Positions 41,016-49,415 of a stretch of 64,000 nt of DNA are shown here, one piece after another. Both the position numbers and the translations under genes were made by a program. Position 1 is the first letter of the stretch, and each line of letters begins with the position of its first letter. The stretch is from Thiobacillus denitrificans (GTDB lineage: Bacteria > Pseudomonadota > Gammaproteobacteria > Burkholderiales > Thiobacillaceae), in assembly GCA_002403375.1 (NCBI GenBank), contig DHHQ01000027.1, forward strand, positions 104,276 to 168,275, given 5' to 3'. A model generated the notes under the pieces. It did not search any database. It was not told the DNA's origin and saw nothing but the letters and a program-made list of their open reading frames with translations.

Positions 41016-41795
41016 TTAGATTCCGTGATAGCGAACGCCGAGGTTGAGATTGAGGTCGGCACGCACCTGCTTGGTCGGCAGTTCGCGCAGACGCCTGGAA
41101 ATCTCGCTTTCGGGGTCATTCATGTCGCCGAACAGCAGGGCGTTGTGGCCGGCGGCGGTGCACGCCTCGGCGCACGCCGTATTGCCGTCGCCACGATCGA
41201 CCTTCTGCACGCAGAAGGTGCACGCCTCGACGCAGCCGATGCCGCGCGGAACGTCCGGCTTCTGGGTGTCGTTCAGCGACTCGTGCACCAGCGAACGCGC
41301 CTTGTACGGGCACGCCATCATGCAGTAGCGGCAGCCGATGCAGGTATGGCGGTTGACCAGCACGATGCCGTCGGCGCGCTTGAACGACGCGCCGGTCGGG
41401 CACACGTCGACGCACGGCGGCTCGGCGCAGTGCTGGCACAGCATCGGCAGGTTGGTTTCCATCTGCGTCAGCGGATCCTGCAGCTCGAGCTTGCGGATCC
41501 ACTGCGGCGCCTGCTTGGGATGCTTGCTCTCCGCCACCGGGGTCCAGCCGTTCTCGGTGCTGCAAGCCGTCACGCAGTCATTGCAGCCGGTCGCGCACTT
41601 GGTCGCGTCGACCAGCATGCCCCAGCGCACCGCGCTGCTGGCGGGCTGGTCTTCGGGGCGGCCGTGCGCCACTTCGATCAGCATCACGCCGGGCGCGATC
41701 GCCAGGCCCGCTGCGGTCGCCGTCGCGGCGCCGACGAAACGGCGACGCTCGGGCGAGCTGGGCGTGTTGTCGGACATCGGTTTCATATCGCTCAT
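41016..41795 (-). CDS. dsrO: DsrO, periplasmic Tat-exported iron-sulfur subunit
   Basis: Periplasmic electron-transfer subunit of DsrMKJOP, 259 aa. It has a Tat-type leader (RRRFVG, residues 17-22, then ATATAAGLAIAPGVML). Multiple 4Fe-4S ligand sets are seen, for example CATGCNDCVTAC, CQHCAEPPCVDVCP, CIGCRYCMMACPYKAR and CVEACTFC. The stop side lies six bases from dsrP, and the start overlaps dsrJ by four bases (41792-41795). Confidence 0.94.
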   Translation of the reverse strand: MSDMKPMSDNTPSSPERRRFVGAATATAAGLAIAPGVMLIEVAHGRPEDQPASSAVRWGMLVDATKCATGCNDCVTACSTENGWTPVAESKHPKQAPQWIRKLELQDPLTQMETNLPMLCQHCAEPPCVDVCPTGASFKRADGIVLVNRHTCIGCRYCMMACPYKARSLVHESLNDTQKPDVPRGIGCVEACTFCVQKVDRGDGNTACAEACTAAGHNALLFGDMNDPESEISRRLRELPTKQVRADLNLNLGVRYHGI

Positions 41796-42289
41796 TTGGC
41801 AATCCCAGCCATCTCTTCGGCACTCACCTTGGCATTGGCCTGGGAGGCGAGCTTGTGCTTGTAATGGGCGGTTTCAGCGTTCAGCGAGTGCATCGCCGCC
41901 GAGCCTTGCGGCTTGGTGGAGTGGCAATCGAAGCAGTCGATCTTGACCGCCGCGTAGCTGTGGCAGCTCACGCAGAAGTCCTCCTTGGCGGCTGCGACGC
42001 TGCCCGTCTGCTCGCTGGCGTGGCAGTTGATGCACTCCTTCAGGCTGTGCTTCGGGGTGCGCACCCCCTCGATCACGGTCTTGTCGCGATGCACGTTGAG
42101 CAGCTTCATGTGGTTCTTCCGCATGTACTCGGTGTCTTCCACGCACTGCTCACCCTTTACCGCCTTGGTGATGACCGGCTTGGGCGCGTCGCCCGCCTGG
42201 GCCGGGCCGACGGCCAGGCCCAGGCCGAGGACGGCGGCCGTCAGGACGGCCGAACCCCGCGCCAGCAGACTCTTGATCTTGCTGGCCAC
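41792..42289 (-). CDS. dsrJ: DsrJ, trihaem cytochrome c
   Basis: Periplasmic or membrane-anchored cytochrome of 165 aa. It has an N-terminal hydrophobic leader ending AQA at residues 30-32. Three haem c sites are CINCH (86-90), CVSCH (106-110) and CFDCH (119-123). Cys49 in GEQCVEDTEYMRKNH corresponds to the conserved cysteine that in characterised DsrJ can serve as an unusual haem-iron ligand. It overlaps dsrO and follows dsrL by two bases, as part of the DsrMKJOP module. Confidence 0.95.
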   Translation of the reverse strand: MASKIKSLLARGSAVLTAAVLGLGLAVGPAQAGDAPKPVITKAVKGEQCVEDTEYMRKNHMKLLNVHRDKTVIEGVRTPKHSLKECINCHASEQTGSVAAAKEDFCVSCHSYAAVKIDCFDCHSTKPQGSAAMHSLNAETAHYKHKLASQANAKVSAEEMAGIAK

Positions 42290-42291
42290 GC

Positions 42292-44253
42292 TCAGTCACC
42301 CATACCCATGACGATGTAGCCGGTCGGGCAGACGTCGGCACAGATGTGGCAGCCGATGCACTTCGCGTAGTCGGTGTCGACGTAACGACCCACGGTGGGG
42401 TTGTCCTTCTTCTTCACCTTGAACACGGCGGTCTGCGGGCAGTAGACCACGCAGTTGTCGCACTCGAAGCACTGGCCACAGGACATGCAGCGCTTGGCTT
42501 CGTCGATGACGGCTTTCTCCGACAGGGCGTGCAGGCGCTCCTCGAAGTTGCCCAGTGCGCCTTCCTTGTCGAGCACGGTCACTTCACGGATGTGACGCGC
42601 CACGTTGGGGAAGTGGCCGAGGAACAGCTCGTTGTGCGGGATGATGTGGCGCGCCGAGCGGTCTTCGAAGTTGTGCAGGATGTCCTTGCGCTCCGAGGTG
42701 CCCCAGATCTGGCCCTTGACTTCGCTGTACTCGTGGCCGGATTCGAGCCACTTGCGGATCTCGTCGAAGTGGTGGACGTCGACCTTCGGGCGCTTGTCGA
42801 GCTCCTTGCCGGCGAGGAAGGCGTCGATGCCGTCGACGGCGATCGAGGCGTGGCCGATCGCGGTGGTCAGCAGGTGCGGACGGATCACGTCGCCGCCGAC
42901 GAACACCTTTTCGTTGTTCGGGAAACGGTAGTTCTTGTCGGCCTTGATCAGACCGTTGTTGTTGTTGAACTGCTCGAGACCGGTGAAATCGACGCCCTGG
43001 CCGATCGCGGAAACGATCAGGTCGGCCGGCAGGTCACGCTCGGTGCCCTCGACGATCTTGGTCTGGTTGCCTTCCATCACGAAGTCGGCAACGCGCAGCG
43101 CAGTGGCGCGGCCGTTGGCGTCGACGACCACGGCAACCGGGGTCACCCCGCCGATGATCTCGATGCCTTCCTGCTGGGCATGCTCGACCTCGTGCTTGTT
43201 GGCGGCCATCTTGTCGATGGTGGCACGCGACACCAGCACGACTTCGGCGCCTTCGCGGGCAGAGATCGAGGCGACGTCGGACGCCATGTGGCCGGCGATG
43301 ACGTTCTCGGGACGCTCGTCACGGGTGCCTTCCTTGGTCACGTTGCCCAGACGGCGGGCCACGGTCGCGACGTCGATCGAGGTGTCGCCGCCGCCGATGA
43401 CGACGACGCGGTTACCGACGTGCTGCAGGCGGCCCTCGTTGAACGCGCGCAGGAACGCAACGGCGGTCACGCAGTTGGGGGCCTCGGCGCCGGGAACCGG
43501 CAGCGGACGGCCAGCCTGGGCACCCATCGCCATGAAGATGGCGTCGTAGTTCTTGTCCAGCTCGTCGAAGCTGATGTCGGTGCCGACGCGGGTCTTCAGG
43601 CGCGTCTCGACGCCCAGCGCGATGATGCGGCCGATTTCGGCGTCGAGCATCTCACGCGGGGTACGGAAGCCGGGAATGCCGTAGCGCATCATGCCGCCGA
43701 GCTCTTCGTGCTCGTCGAAGATGGTGACGGCGTGGCCGCGCAGGCGCAGCTGGTAGGCAGCGGCCAGGCCGGCAGGGCCGGCGCCGATGATGGCGACCTT
43801 CTTGCCGGTTTCGGCAGCGGTCGAGGTGAAGCCCATGTTGTTGGCGATGCCCCAGTCGCCGACGAAGTGCTCGACCGAGTTGATGCCGACGTGGTCTTCG
43901 ACCATGTTGCGGTTACAGCCGGATTCGCAAGGCGCCGGGCAGACGCGGCCCATGACGCCAGGGAAGGGGTTGGCTTCGGTGATGCGGCGGAACGCATATT
44001 CCTGCCAGGTCACGCCTGCCGGCGGCTTCTCGATGCCGCGCACGATGTTCAGGTAGCCGCGGATGTCTTCACCGGCCGGGCAGGAACCCTGGCAGGGCGG
44101 CGTGGAGAGCATGTATTCCGGGCACTTGTGCGTCCAGCTCGACTGGAAAATACGGTCCTGCGAAGAACGGTAGTTCTGGTCGGACTCGCCGTCTTTATAA
44201 CGACGCCATGTCATGCCTTCGGTCTTTGATGCTTTGTTCGTCGTGACAGCCAT
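42292..44253 (-). CDS. dsrL: DsrL, NAD(P)H:acceptor iron-sulfur flavoprotein
   Basis: Cytoplasmic oxidoreductase of 653 aa related to the glutamate synthase small subunit. N-terminal cysteines (C44, C54, C58, C105, C109, C113) provide Fe-S ligands. FAD is bound by AIIGAGPAGLAAAYQLRLRG (from about residue 155) and NAD(P)H by VVVIGGGDTSIDVATVARR. A C-terminal ferredoxin extension has CMSCGQCFECDNCVVYCP and CIGCHICADVCP, characteristic of DsrL. In sulfur oxidisers it partners DsrAB in oxidising DsrC-bound sulfur. It lies 48 bases after dsrK. Confidence 0.95.
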   Translation of the reverse strand: MAVTTNKASKTEGMTWRRYKDGESDQNYRSSQDRIFQSSWTHKCPEYMLSTPPCQGSCPAGEDIRGYLNIVRGIEKPPAGVTWQEYAFRRITEANPFPGVMGRVCPAPCESGCNRNMVEDHVGINSVEHFVGDWGIANNMGFTSTAAETGKKVAIIGAGPAGLAAAYQLRLRGHAVTIFDEHEELGGMMRYGIPGFRTPREMLDAEIGRIIALGVETRLKTRVGTDISFDELDKNYDAIFMAMGAQAGRPLPVPGAEAPNCVTAVAFLRAFNEGRLQHVGNRVVVIGGGDTSIDVATVARRLGNVTKEGTRDERPENVIAGHMASDVASISAREGAEVVLVSRATIDKMAANKHEVEHAQQEGIEIIGGVTPVAVVVDANGRATALRVADFVMEGNQTKIVEGTERDLPADLIVSAIGQGVDFTGLEQFNNNNGLIKADKNYRFPNNEKVFVGGDVIRPHLLTTAIGHASIAVDGIDAFLAGKELDKRPKVDVHHFDEIRKWLESGHEYSEVKGQIWGTSERKDILHNFEDRSARHIIPHNELFLGHFPNVARHIREVTVLDKEGALGNFEERLHALSEKAVIDEAKRCMSCGQCFECDNCVVYCPQTAVFKVKKKDNPTVGRYVDTDYAKCIGCHICADVCPTGYIVMGMGD

Positions 44254-44301
44254 GTTGGTTCTCCTAACGCCTACGAAATAAATTGAATATTCAAACGATG
44301 A

Positions 44302-45825
44302 TCAATCGAGCTTGATCGCCTTGCTGACCAGTTGATGGACACCGCCCACCATGCTCATGTCGAAGCCATACTTGGGCAAAACCTTGGTGAACTGCGCCTT
44401 GCAGATGGCGCAGATCGTGGCCATGAAATTGACCTGGTGTTCCTTGACCACGTTGTTGAGCGCGGTCATGCGCGGCAGCGCACCCTTGACGCGGACTTCC
44501 ATCAGGTCGTCCGTCAGCAGGCCGCCGCCACCGCCGCAGCAGAACGTCGATTCGTAGATCGTTTCGTCCGCCATGTTGTGGAAGTTGTTCGCCACCGACT
44601 TGATCAGCTCGCGCGGAATCGTGAACTGGCCGCCGGGCTCGGTGCCCATGCGCGACGCGCGTGCGACGTTGCACGAGTCGTGGTAGGTCACGACCATGTC
44701 GTCGTTCTGTGACGGGTCGACCTTGATCGTGCCGGCCTTGATCAGGTCGTTGGTCAGTTCGCAGATGTGCTGCGGCTGCGGGTAGTTCGGGTCGAGCTGC
44801 TTCTGCAGTTCGATCGAGAACGGATCGTTGCCGCCGTAGCCGATGCCGGTCAGCGTGTTCCAGAAGCTGTAGGCGACGCGCCAGGCGTGGCCGCACTCGC
44901 CGACGACGATGCGCTTGACGCCGAGTTCCAGCGCCGCGTCGCGAATGCGCATCGCGACCTTGCGCATGGTCTCGTAGTTGCCGTTGAACAGGCCGAAGTT
45001 GCCCGCTTCCGACGCGTGCGAGGACAGCGTCCAGCTGATGCCTGCGGCATGGAACACCTTGGCGTAGCCGATCAGCGATTCGACGTGCGGCTCGGAGAAG
45101 AAGTCGGCCGAGGGGGTCACCAGCAGGACTTCGGCGCCCTTCACGTCCATCGGCATCTTCACCGGCACGCCGGTGTCGGCCTCGATGTCCTCTTCCAGGC
45201 CTTCCAGCGTGTCTTCCAGCGCCGGGCCCGGCAGGCCGAGGTTGTTGCCGATCTTCTGGACCTTGCCGAGAATCTCGTTGGAGTACTTCTGCCCCATGCC
45301 GACGTGGTTGAGGATCTCACGGCCGGCCATGGTGATCTCGGCGGTATCGATGCCGTACGGGCAGAACACCGAGCAGCGACGGCACTCCGAGCACTGGTGG
45401 TAGTAGCTGTACCACTCGTCGAGAATGTCCTTGGTCAGGTCCTTGGCGCCCACCAGCTTGGGGAACAGCTTGCCCGCGGTCGTGAAGTAGCGGCGGTACA
45501 CCTGGCGCATCAGATCCTGGCGCGCCACCGGCATGTTCTTCGGATCCGAGGTGCCGAGATAGTAGTGGCACTTGTCGGTGCACGCGCCGCAATGCACGCA
45601 GGCGTCGAGGAAGACCTTCAGCGAGCGGTACTTGCCGAGCAGGTCGCCCATCTTGTCGATGGCGCGCTCTTTCCAGTCGTCGCCCAGCTCGTGCGGGTAA
45701 CCCATGAAGTCCTGCACCGGCTTGGCGGCGATAAAGGACTTGACATGCGCCGTCGCGCCTTCCCGCAGCTTGGGAACCTCGATGTAGTCCTTGAGTTCTG
45801 GAGTTTCAAATTCAGCAGCAGCCAC
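44302..45825 (-). CDS. dsrK: DsrK, HdrD-like iron-sulfur subunit
   Basis: Cytoplasm-facing catalytic subunit of DsrMKJOP, 507 aa, related to heterodisulfide reductase HdrD. It has two 4Fe-4S motifs (CVHCGACTDKCHYYL and CSECRRCSVFCPYGID). The CCG domain is represented by ESTFCCGGGGGLLTDD near the C terminus, with MATICAICKAQF; these ligate the non-cubane-type cluster thought to act on the DsrC trisulfide or disulfide. It starts 50 bases after dsrM. Confidence 0.95.
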   Translation of the reverse strand: MAAAEFETPELKDYIEVPKLREGATAHVKSFIAAKPVQDFMGYPHELGDDWKERAIDKMGDLLGKYRSLKVFLDACVHCGACTDKCHYYLGTSDPKNMPVARQDLMRQVYRRYFTTAGKLFPKLVGAKDLTKDILDEWYSYYHQCSECRRCSVFCPYGIDTAEITMAGREILNHVGMGQKYSNEILGKVQKIGNNLGLPGPALEDTLEGLEEDIEADTGVPVKMPMDVKGAEVLLVTPSADFFSEPHVESLIGYAKVFHAAGISWTLSSHASEAGNFGLFNGNYETMRKVAMRIRDAALELGVKRIVVGECGHAWRVAYSFWNTLTGIGYGGNDPFSIELQKQLDPNYPQPQHICELTNDLIKAGTIKVDPSQNDDMVVTYHDSCNVARASRMGTEPGGQFTIPRELIKSVANNFHNMADETIYESTFCCGGGGGLLTDDLMEVRVKGALPRMTALNNVVKEHQVNFMATICAICKAQFTKVLPKYGFDMSMVGGVHQLVSKAIKLD

Positions 45826-45875
45826 TTGAGAGTCCTTTGTCCGTACTTATGCGTTCGTCGATTCGCGTCGACGAA

Positions 45876-46610
45876 TCAGTTGTTCTGATCGAGGCGCGCG
45901 GCCCACGCCGCCACATGGCGGTGCTCGCGCGGGTTGTCGGCCTGGTTGCGCGTCGGGCTGAAGAAGATGCCCGGGGCGTGCAGCAGCTTGCTGACCGGGA
46001 AGATCACCATCAGCAGCGCGACCAGCGCCAGGTGCGCCAGCAGGATCGGGTCCGCCGGAAGCGGCTGCACGTCGAAGTACATCAGACCCATGAAGAAGGC
46101 CTTCAGGCCGACGATGTCGGTGTGCGCGACGAAGGTCATCAGCATGCCGGACACGCCGATCGCGATCAGCAGCACCAGCATCAGGTAGTCGGAGGGCGTC
46201 GAGATGTAGCGGACGCGGTCGACGACGAAACGGCGGGCGAGCAGGCCAGCGAGACCGATCACCATCATGATGCTGGCGTACTTGCCGAACGGCTGGATGA
46301 AGCCGACCCACGACCACACCGGCTCGGTGAAGTAGCGCAGATGGCGGGCCAGCACGAGGAACAGGCCGAAGTGGAACAGCCAGCCGAACACCCAGATCCA
46401 CTTGTTCGACTTGAACAGGGATTCGAACAGCACCACTTCCTTCGCCATCCGGTAGACGACGCCCTTCTGCGTCGTCGGCGCCGGGGTGGTGGGAATCTTC
46501 AGCGGCGCAGGCGTGCGGCTGTAGTCATAAATCTTGAAAACCAGGCCGGCCACCAGCAACAGGGTGGCAAGGTAAAACATCCCGGCATAAATGATCGTCA
46601 AAGTAGACAA
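45876..46610 (-). CDS. dsrM: DsrM, NarI-like dihaem b membrane subunit
   Basis: Integral membrane cytochrome b of 244 aa with about five TM helices, of the nitrate reductase gamma-subunit type. WVFGWLFHFGLFLVLARHLRY and LLAHLALVALLMVIFPVSKLLHAP supply the His haem ligands. It exchanges electrons with the quinone pool and passes them to or from DsrK. The start is TTG (46608-46610), preceded by GGGGATAG. It lies downstream of dsrC after a 128-base gap that contains a strong hairpin. Confidence 0.93.
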   Translation of the reverse strand: MSTLTIIYAGMFYLATLLLVAGLVFKIYDYSRTPAPLKIPTTPAPTTQKGVVYRMAKEVVLFESLFKSNKWIWVFGWLFHFGLFLVLARHLRYFTEPVWSWVGFIQPFGKYASIMMVIGLAGLLARRFVVDRVRYISTPSDYLMLVLLIAIGVSGMLMTFVAHTDIVGLKAFFMGLMYFDVQPLPADPILLAHLALVALLMVIFPVSKLLHAPGIFFSPTRNQADNPREHRHVAAWAARLDQNN

Positions 46611-46695
46611 ACTCTATCCCCTAACTTCGTTGTGTTTACGAATCGAACGCAGGGCGGGCCGGCATTCGATTGGGAAACACCGCGTGAAAATCGAA

Positions 46696-46723
46696 GTCGC
46701 CCCGGAAACAGCCCCGGGGCGAC
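46696..46723 (-). other. Strong intercistronic hairpin between dsrC and dsrM
   Basis: Perfect 10-bp stem GTCGCCCCGG/CCGGGGCGAC with an 8-base loop, 16 bases after the dsrC stop. On the minus strand it is followed by TTCGATTTT, so it could act as a partial terminator or as a 3'-end stabiliser for the dsrC message. Confidence 0.75.
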
Positions 46724-46738
46724 CCGACGTGCTACGGC

Positions 46739-47074
46739 TTAGATACAGCCGGTCGGCTTGGGCAGGCCAGCGATCTTACAAGCCTGCTTGGCGGGGCCGT
46801 AGGGGAACAACTCGTACAGGTACTTGTTGTTGCCCTTCTCGGGGCCGAGCTTCTTGCCGATGGCCTTGGTCAGAACGCGCACAGCGGGAGCGATCTGATA
46901 CTCGGCGTAGTACTCGCGCAGGAAGTTGACGACTTCCCAGTGAGCGTCGGTCAGGTCGACCTTCTCTTCGACAGCCATGTACTTGGCGATGTCTTCGTTC
47001 CACTGCGACAGGTCGACCAGATAGCCTTCCTCGTCAACTTCGACTTCCTTACCGGCGATGTTCACCATAGGCAT
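46739..47074 (-). CDS. dsrC: DsrC, sulfur-carrier protein
   Basis: Small cytoplasmic sulfur carrier of 111 aa. The C-terminal arm holds both conserved redox cysteines (Cys99 in KQACKIAGLP and Cys110 in PTGCI, 11 residues apart), so it is a true DsrC able to form the intramolecular disulfide/trisulfide used by DsrAB and DsrK. The start MPMVNIAGKEVEVDEEGYL has an AAGGAGT ribosome binding site; a longer in-frame start at 47107 lacks one. It is flanked by dsrH upstream and a hairpin downstream. A cysteine-free paralogue is at 52021. Confidence 0.96.
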   Translation of the reverse strand: MPMVNIAGKEVEVDEEGYLVDLSQWNEDIAKYMAVEEKVDLTDAHWEVVNFLREYYAEYQIAPAVRVLTKAIGKKLGPEKGNNKYLYELFPYGPAKQACKIAGLPKPTGCI

Positions 47075-47097
47075 AGCAATACTCCTTCGATTAAAAG

Positions 47098-47397
47098 TTA
47101 CAGCCAAGACTGACAGTTGCTGTGTTCTGCGACCAGATCCACAAAACCGCCGTAATCCACGACATTGACACCGTCCAGCACGCGCCCGGCCATGCCGCGC
47201 GCCGCCAGGTCGGGACCGAGTGCGTAAATCTTGAGGTCAGCTTGTGCTGCCTGGATTTTCGCCGCTGCCGCGCCGCCCTTCGTCGCCGCGTAGACCGCGT
47301 CTTCGATCAGCAGAACGGCAGAACCCTTGGTGGCCAGGCGCAGGCAGCTTTCCAGCGAGCTGCGCTCAGTGGCCGATTTATTCACGATATGCAGCAT
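47098..47397 (-). CDS. dsrH: DsrH, TusB-like sulfurtransferase subunit
   Basis: Protein of 99 aa, one of the three subunits of the DsrE2F2H2 sulfur-transfer hexamer that loads DsrC. The family core is LHIVNKSATERSSLESCLRL and GSAVLLIEDAVYAATKG. Cys18 corresponds to the conserved DsrH cysteine near position 20. A second Cys is near the C terminus (SNCQSWL). The gene is 10 bases after dsrF. Confidence 0.93.
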   Translation of the reverse strand: MLHIVNKSATERSSLESCLRLATKGSAVLLIEDAVYAATKGGAAAAKIQAAQADLKIYALGPDLAARGMAGRVLDGVNVVDYGGFVDLVAEHSNCQSWL

Positions 47398-47407
47398 GTC
47401 TGTCCCC

Positions 47408-47803
47408 TTAGAAGCTGATCACGACGTCTTGCTCGGCCATGAGATTCTTCATCTCGTCGTCCGACATAACGGTCACATCAACAATCAGATCATCTTCGGT
47501 CAGGCCACGCGCTTCCATCGAAGTGCGGTCGACATAGAGCTTCTCGATGTCATAGCCTTCAAGCGCACGGTAGGTCTTGGAGAAATCCTTGACCTCGATA
47601 CCCTTGGTATCGATGCCCTTCATCAACTGGTAGACACCGTCGTCGGTGAACACCAGGCTTACGTCCTGATCGAAAGCGGCGGTAATCAGCACCACTTCCA
47701 GGCCCTCGAGCGCGTACACGGTACCGTGCGGCGCCTTGCGGTTCAGGAACATGAATTTCTTGACGATGCCGGAGCCGTCGTCTTCCATATCCATATCGCT
47801 CAT
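47408..47803 (-). CDS. dsrF: DsrF, TusC-like sulfurtransferase subunit
   Basis: Structural subunit of DsrEFH, 131 aa from ATG 47803 with a GAGGAA ribosome binding site; a TTG five codons earlier is less likely. It contains no cysteine, as expected for the non-catalytic DsrF. KKFMFLNRKAPHGTVYALEGLEVVLITAAFDQDVSLVFTDDGVYQL (shown in pieces: KKFMFLNRKAPHGTVY, EVVLITAAFDQ, VSLVFTDDGVYQL) is the DsrE-fold core. It starts 11 bases after dsrE. Confidence 0.92.
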   Translation of the reverse strand: MSDMDMEDDGSGIVKKFMFLNRKAPHGTVYALEGLEVVLITAAFDQDVSLVFTDDGVYQLMKGIDTKGIEVKDFSKTYRALEGYDIEKLYVDRTSMEARGLTEDDLIVDVTVMSDDEMKNLMAEQDVVISF

Positions 47804-47814
47804 CTCGTTATTCC

Positions 47815-48174
47815 TCAATCACCGAACGTCACGAGACGATCGTACTGAATACCCATTTCCACCAGCTGACCCAGACCGGAAATACGGAAACCCGGTGCCA
47901 GCAGTTCGTCCTTGATGCCGCGACGCAGCGCAGCGGCCACGCACACGACGAGGTCGATGCCGTGCTCTTCGGCCAGCTTCGACCAGCGCGCGGTGACGTT
48001 GCGGTCATCCTGCGGCGGCTCAGCCATGCGCGTCGAGTTGTTCACGCCGTCATGGTAGAAAAAAATACGCGGAACCTTGTGACCCTTCTCGATCGCCGTG
48101 CGGGCGAAGAGGTAGGCGGAGTCACTGGCCTGATGGTTGTAAGGCCCTTCGTTTACAAGAATGCCGAATTGCAT
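47815..48174 (-). CDS. dsrE: DsrE, TusD-like catalytic sulfurtransferase
   Basis: Subunit of DsrEFH carrying the active-site cysteine, 119 aa. Cys78 in DLVVCVAAALRRG is in the same position as the Cys78 of Allochromatium DsrE, which binds persulfide sulfur before passing it to DsrC. The DsrE fold begins MQFGILVNEGPYNHQASDSA. It is preceded by a hairpin-containing 92-base gap after dsrB. Confidence 0.94.
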   Translation of the reverse strand: MQFGILVNEGPYNHQASDSAYLFARTAIEKGHKVPRIFFYHDGVNNSTRMAEPPQDDRNVTARWSKLAEEHGIDLVVCVAAALRRGIKDELLAPGFRISGLGQLVEMGIQYDRLVTFGD

Positions 48175-48217
48175 GGCTGCTCAAACTCCGAAAAATCCAG
48201 TCATTGTTATCAAGCGT

Positions 48218-48244
48218 CCGCCGCAGCCGGCAAGGCTGCGGCGG
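48218..48244 (-). other. Strong intercistronic hairpin between dsrB and dsrE
   Basis: Perfect 11-bp stem CCGCCGCAGCC/GGCTGCGGCGG with a 5-base loop in the 92-base dsrB-dsrE gap. No U tract follows on the minus strand, so it is more likely an mRNA stabiliser or processing site than a terminator. Confidence 0.75.
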
Positions 48245-48266
48245 TGCTGACAGCTTCCTGAAACGC

Positions 48267-49337
48267 TTAGAAGCGGATGTGCGCCGAAGCGTTCAGGTTG
48301 TAACGGCCACCACGCCAGTTATCGATGTGATACTTGGTGAAGGGCAGACCGGTCTTCTCGAAGAATGCGGGCCAGCCGATGCGGTCGATCCAGTCGATCA
48401 TGCGCTCCCACGGCTTGCCGTCTTCCTTGTAGGTCGCGAGGATCTTCTTGACCACCTCGGCGACTTCCGGCCAACGCGGAGCGTTGTTCGGCAGGCCGGC
48501 AGCGACCAGCTTGTGGAAGGTCGGCTTGGAGCGGGCGTTGGAGTTCTTGCCGCCAACCCAGATCGCGATCTTGGAATGCTCGGGATCGTTGATCTGCATC
48601 GGGGGGCAGGGCGGGAAGCAGGCGCCACAGCAGATGCACTTCTTCTCGTCGACTTCCAGCGAGGGCTTGCCGTTCACCAGGGCGGGACGGATCGCAGCCA
48701 CCGGGCAGCGTGCCACGACGGAGGGACGCTCACACACGTTGGCGACCAGATCGTGGTTGATCTTCGGCGGCTTGGTGTGCTGAACGATGATTGCGATGTC
48801 GGCCTGGCCGCCGCAGTTGATCTCGCAGCAGGAGGTCGACAGCTTGACGCGGTTGGGCATCTCGCACTTGACGAAGTCGTCGTACAGCTCGTCCATCAGC
48901 GCCTTCACCACGCCGGAGGCGTCGGTGCCGGGGATGTCGCAGTGCAGCCAGCCCTGGGTGTGGGCGATCATGGAAACCGAGTTGGCGGTACCACCGATGG
49001 GGTAGCCCTTGTCGTTCAGCGCCTTGATCAGCGGCTCGACCTTGGAGCCGTCGGCAACCATGTACTCGATGTTGGAACGCGCGGTGAAGCGCACGAAACC
49101 GTCGCCGTACTGGTCGGCGATGTCGGCCAGCTCGCGAATGGTGTAGTGGTCCATCTGACGCTGGGTACCGGCCTTGACCGTCCAGATTTCGTCGCCGGAC
49201 TCAGCGCGGTGATACAGGACACCCGGCTTCGGATGGCTGTGGAAGGCCCACTTGCCATAGTTCTTCACCATCACGGGGTGCATGTAGGGCATCGGATCCG
49301 GTGCGCCGGATTCGATAGGCGGACGTAGTTCTGCCAT
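48267..49337 (-). CDS. dsrB: DsrB, dissimilatory sulfite reductase beta subunit
   Basis: Beta subunit of the alpha2beta2 sulfite reductase, running here in the oxidative direction, 356 aa. The sirohaem/[4Fe-4S] region includes STSCCEINCGGQADIAI (C170, C171, C175), then ANVCERPSVVARCP (C202, C211). A ferredoxin-like insert has CICCGACFPPCP (from C234). TARSNIEYMV is the substrate-binding arginine region. It starts 78 bases after dsrA. The accompanying dsrEFH and dsrL genes show it is the sulfur-oxidising type. Confidence 0.96.
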   Translation of the reverse strand: MAELRPPIESGAPDPMPYMHPVMVKNYGKWAFHSHPKPGVLYHRAESGDEIWTVKAGTQRQMDHYTIRELADIADQYGDGFVRFTARSNIEYMVADGSKVEPLIKALNDKGYPIGGTANSVSMIAHTQGWLHCDIPGTDASGVVKALMDELYDDFVKCEMPNRVKLSTSCCEINCGGQADIAIIVQHTKPPKINHDLVANVCERPSVVARCPVAAIRPALVNGKPSLEVDEKKCICCGACFPPCPPMQINDPEHSKIAIWVGGKNSNARSKPTFHKLVAAGLPNNAPRWPEVAEVVKKILATYKEDGKPWERMIDWIDRIGWPAFFEKTGLPFTKYHIDNWRGGRYNLNASAHIRF

Positions 49338-49365
49338 GTTTTATCTCCAACTGATTGATGCACGA

Positions 49366-49383
49366 CCCCGGCCGGAACCGGGG
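49366..49383 (-). other. Hairpin in the dsrA-dsrB gap
   Basis: Stem CCCCGG/CCGGGG with a 6-base loop in the 78-base intercistronic space. Weaker than the hairpins at 48218 and 46696. Confidence 0.5.
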
Positions 49384-49415
49384 CCGCCCTGTATGAAACT
49401 GGTACAGCGTGAAAC

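Noticed and set aside
38001..41864. 1287-codon plus-strand ORF across dsrR, dsrN, dsrP and dsrO
   Set aside because: It is antisense to four genes with clear family motifs; its own composition is low complexity and shows no domain.
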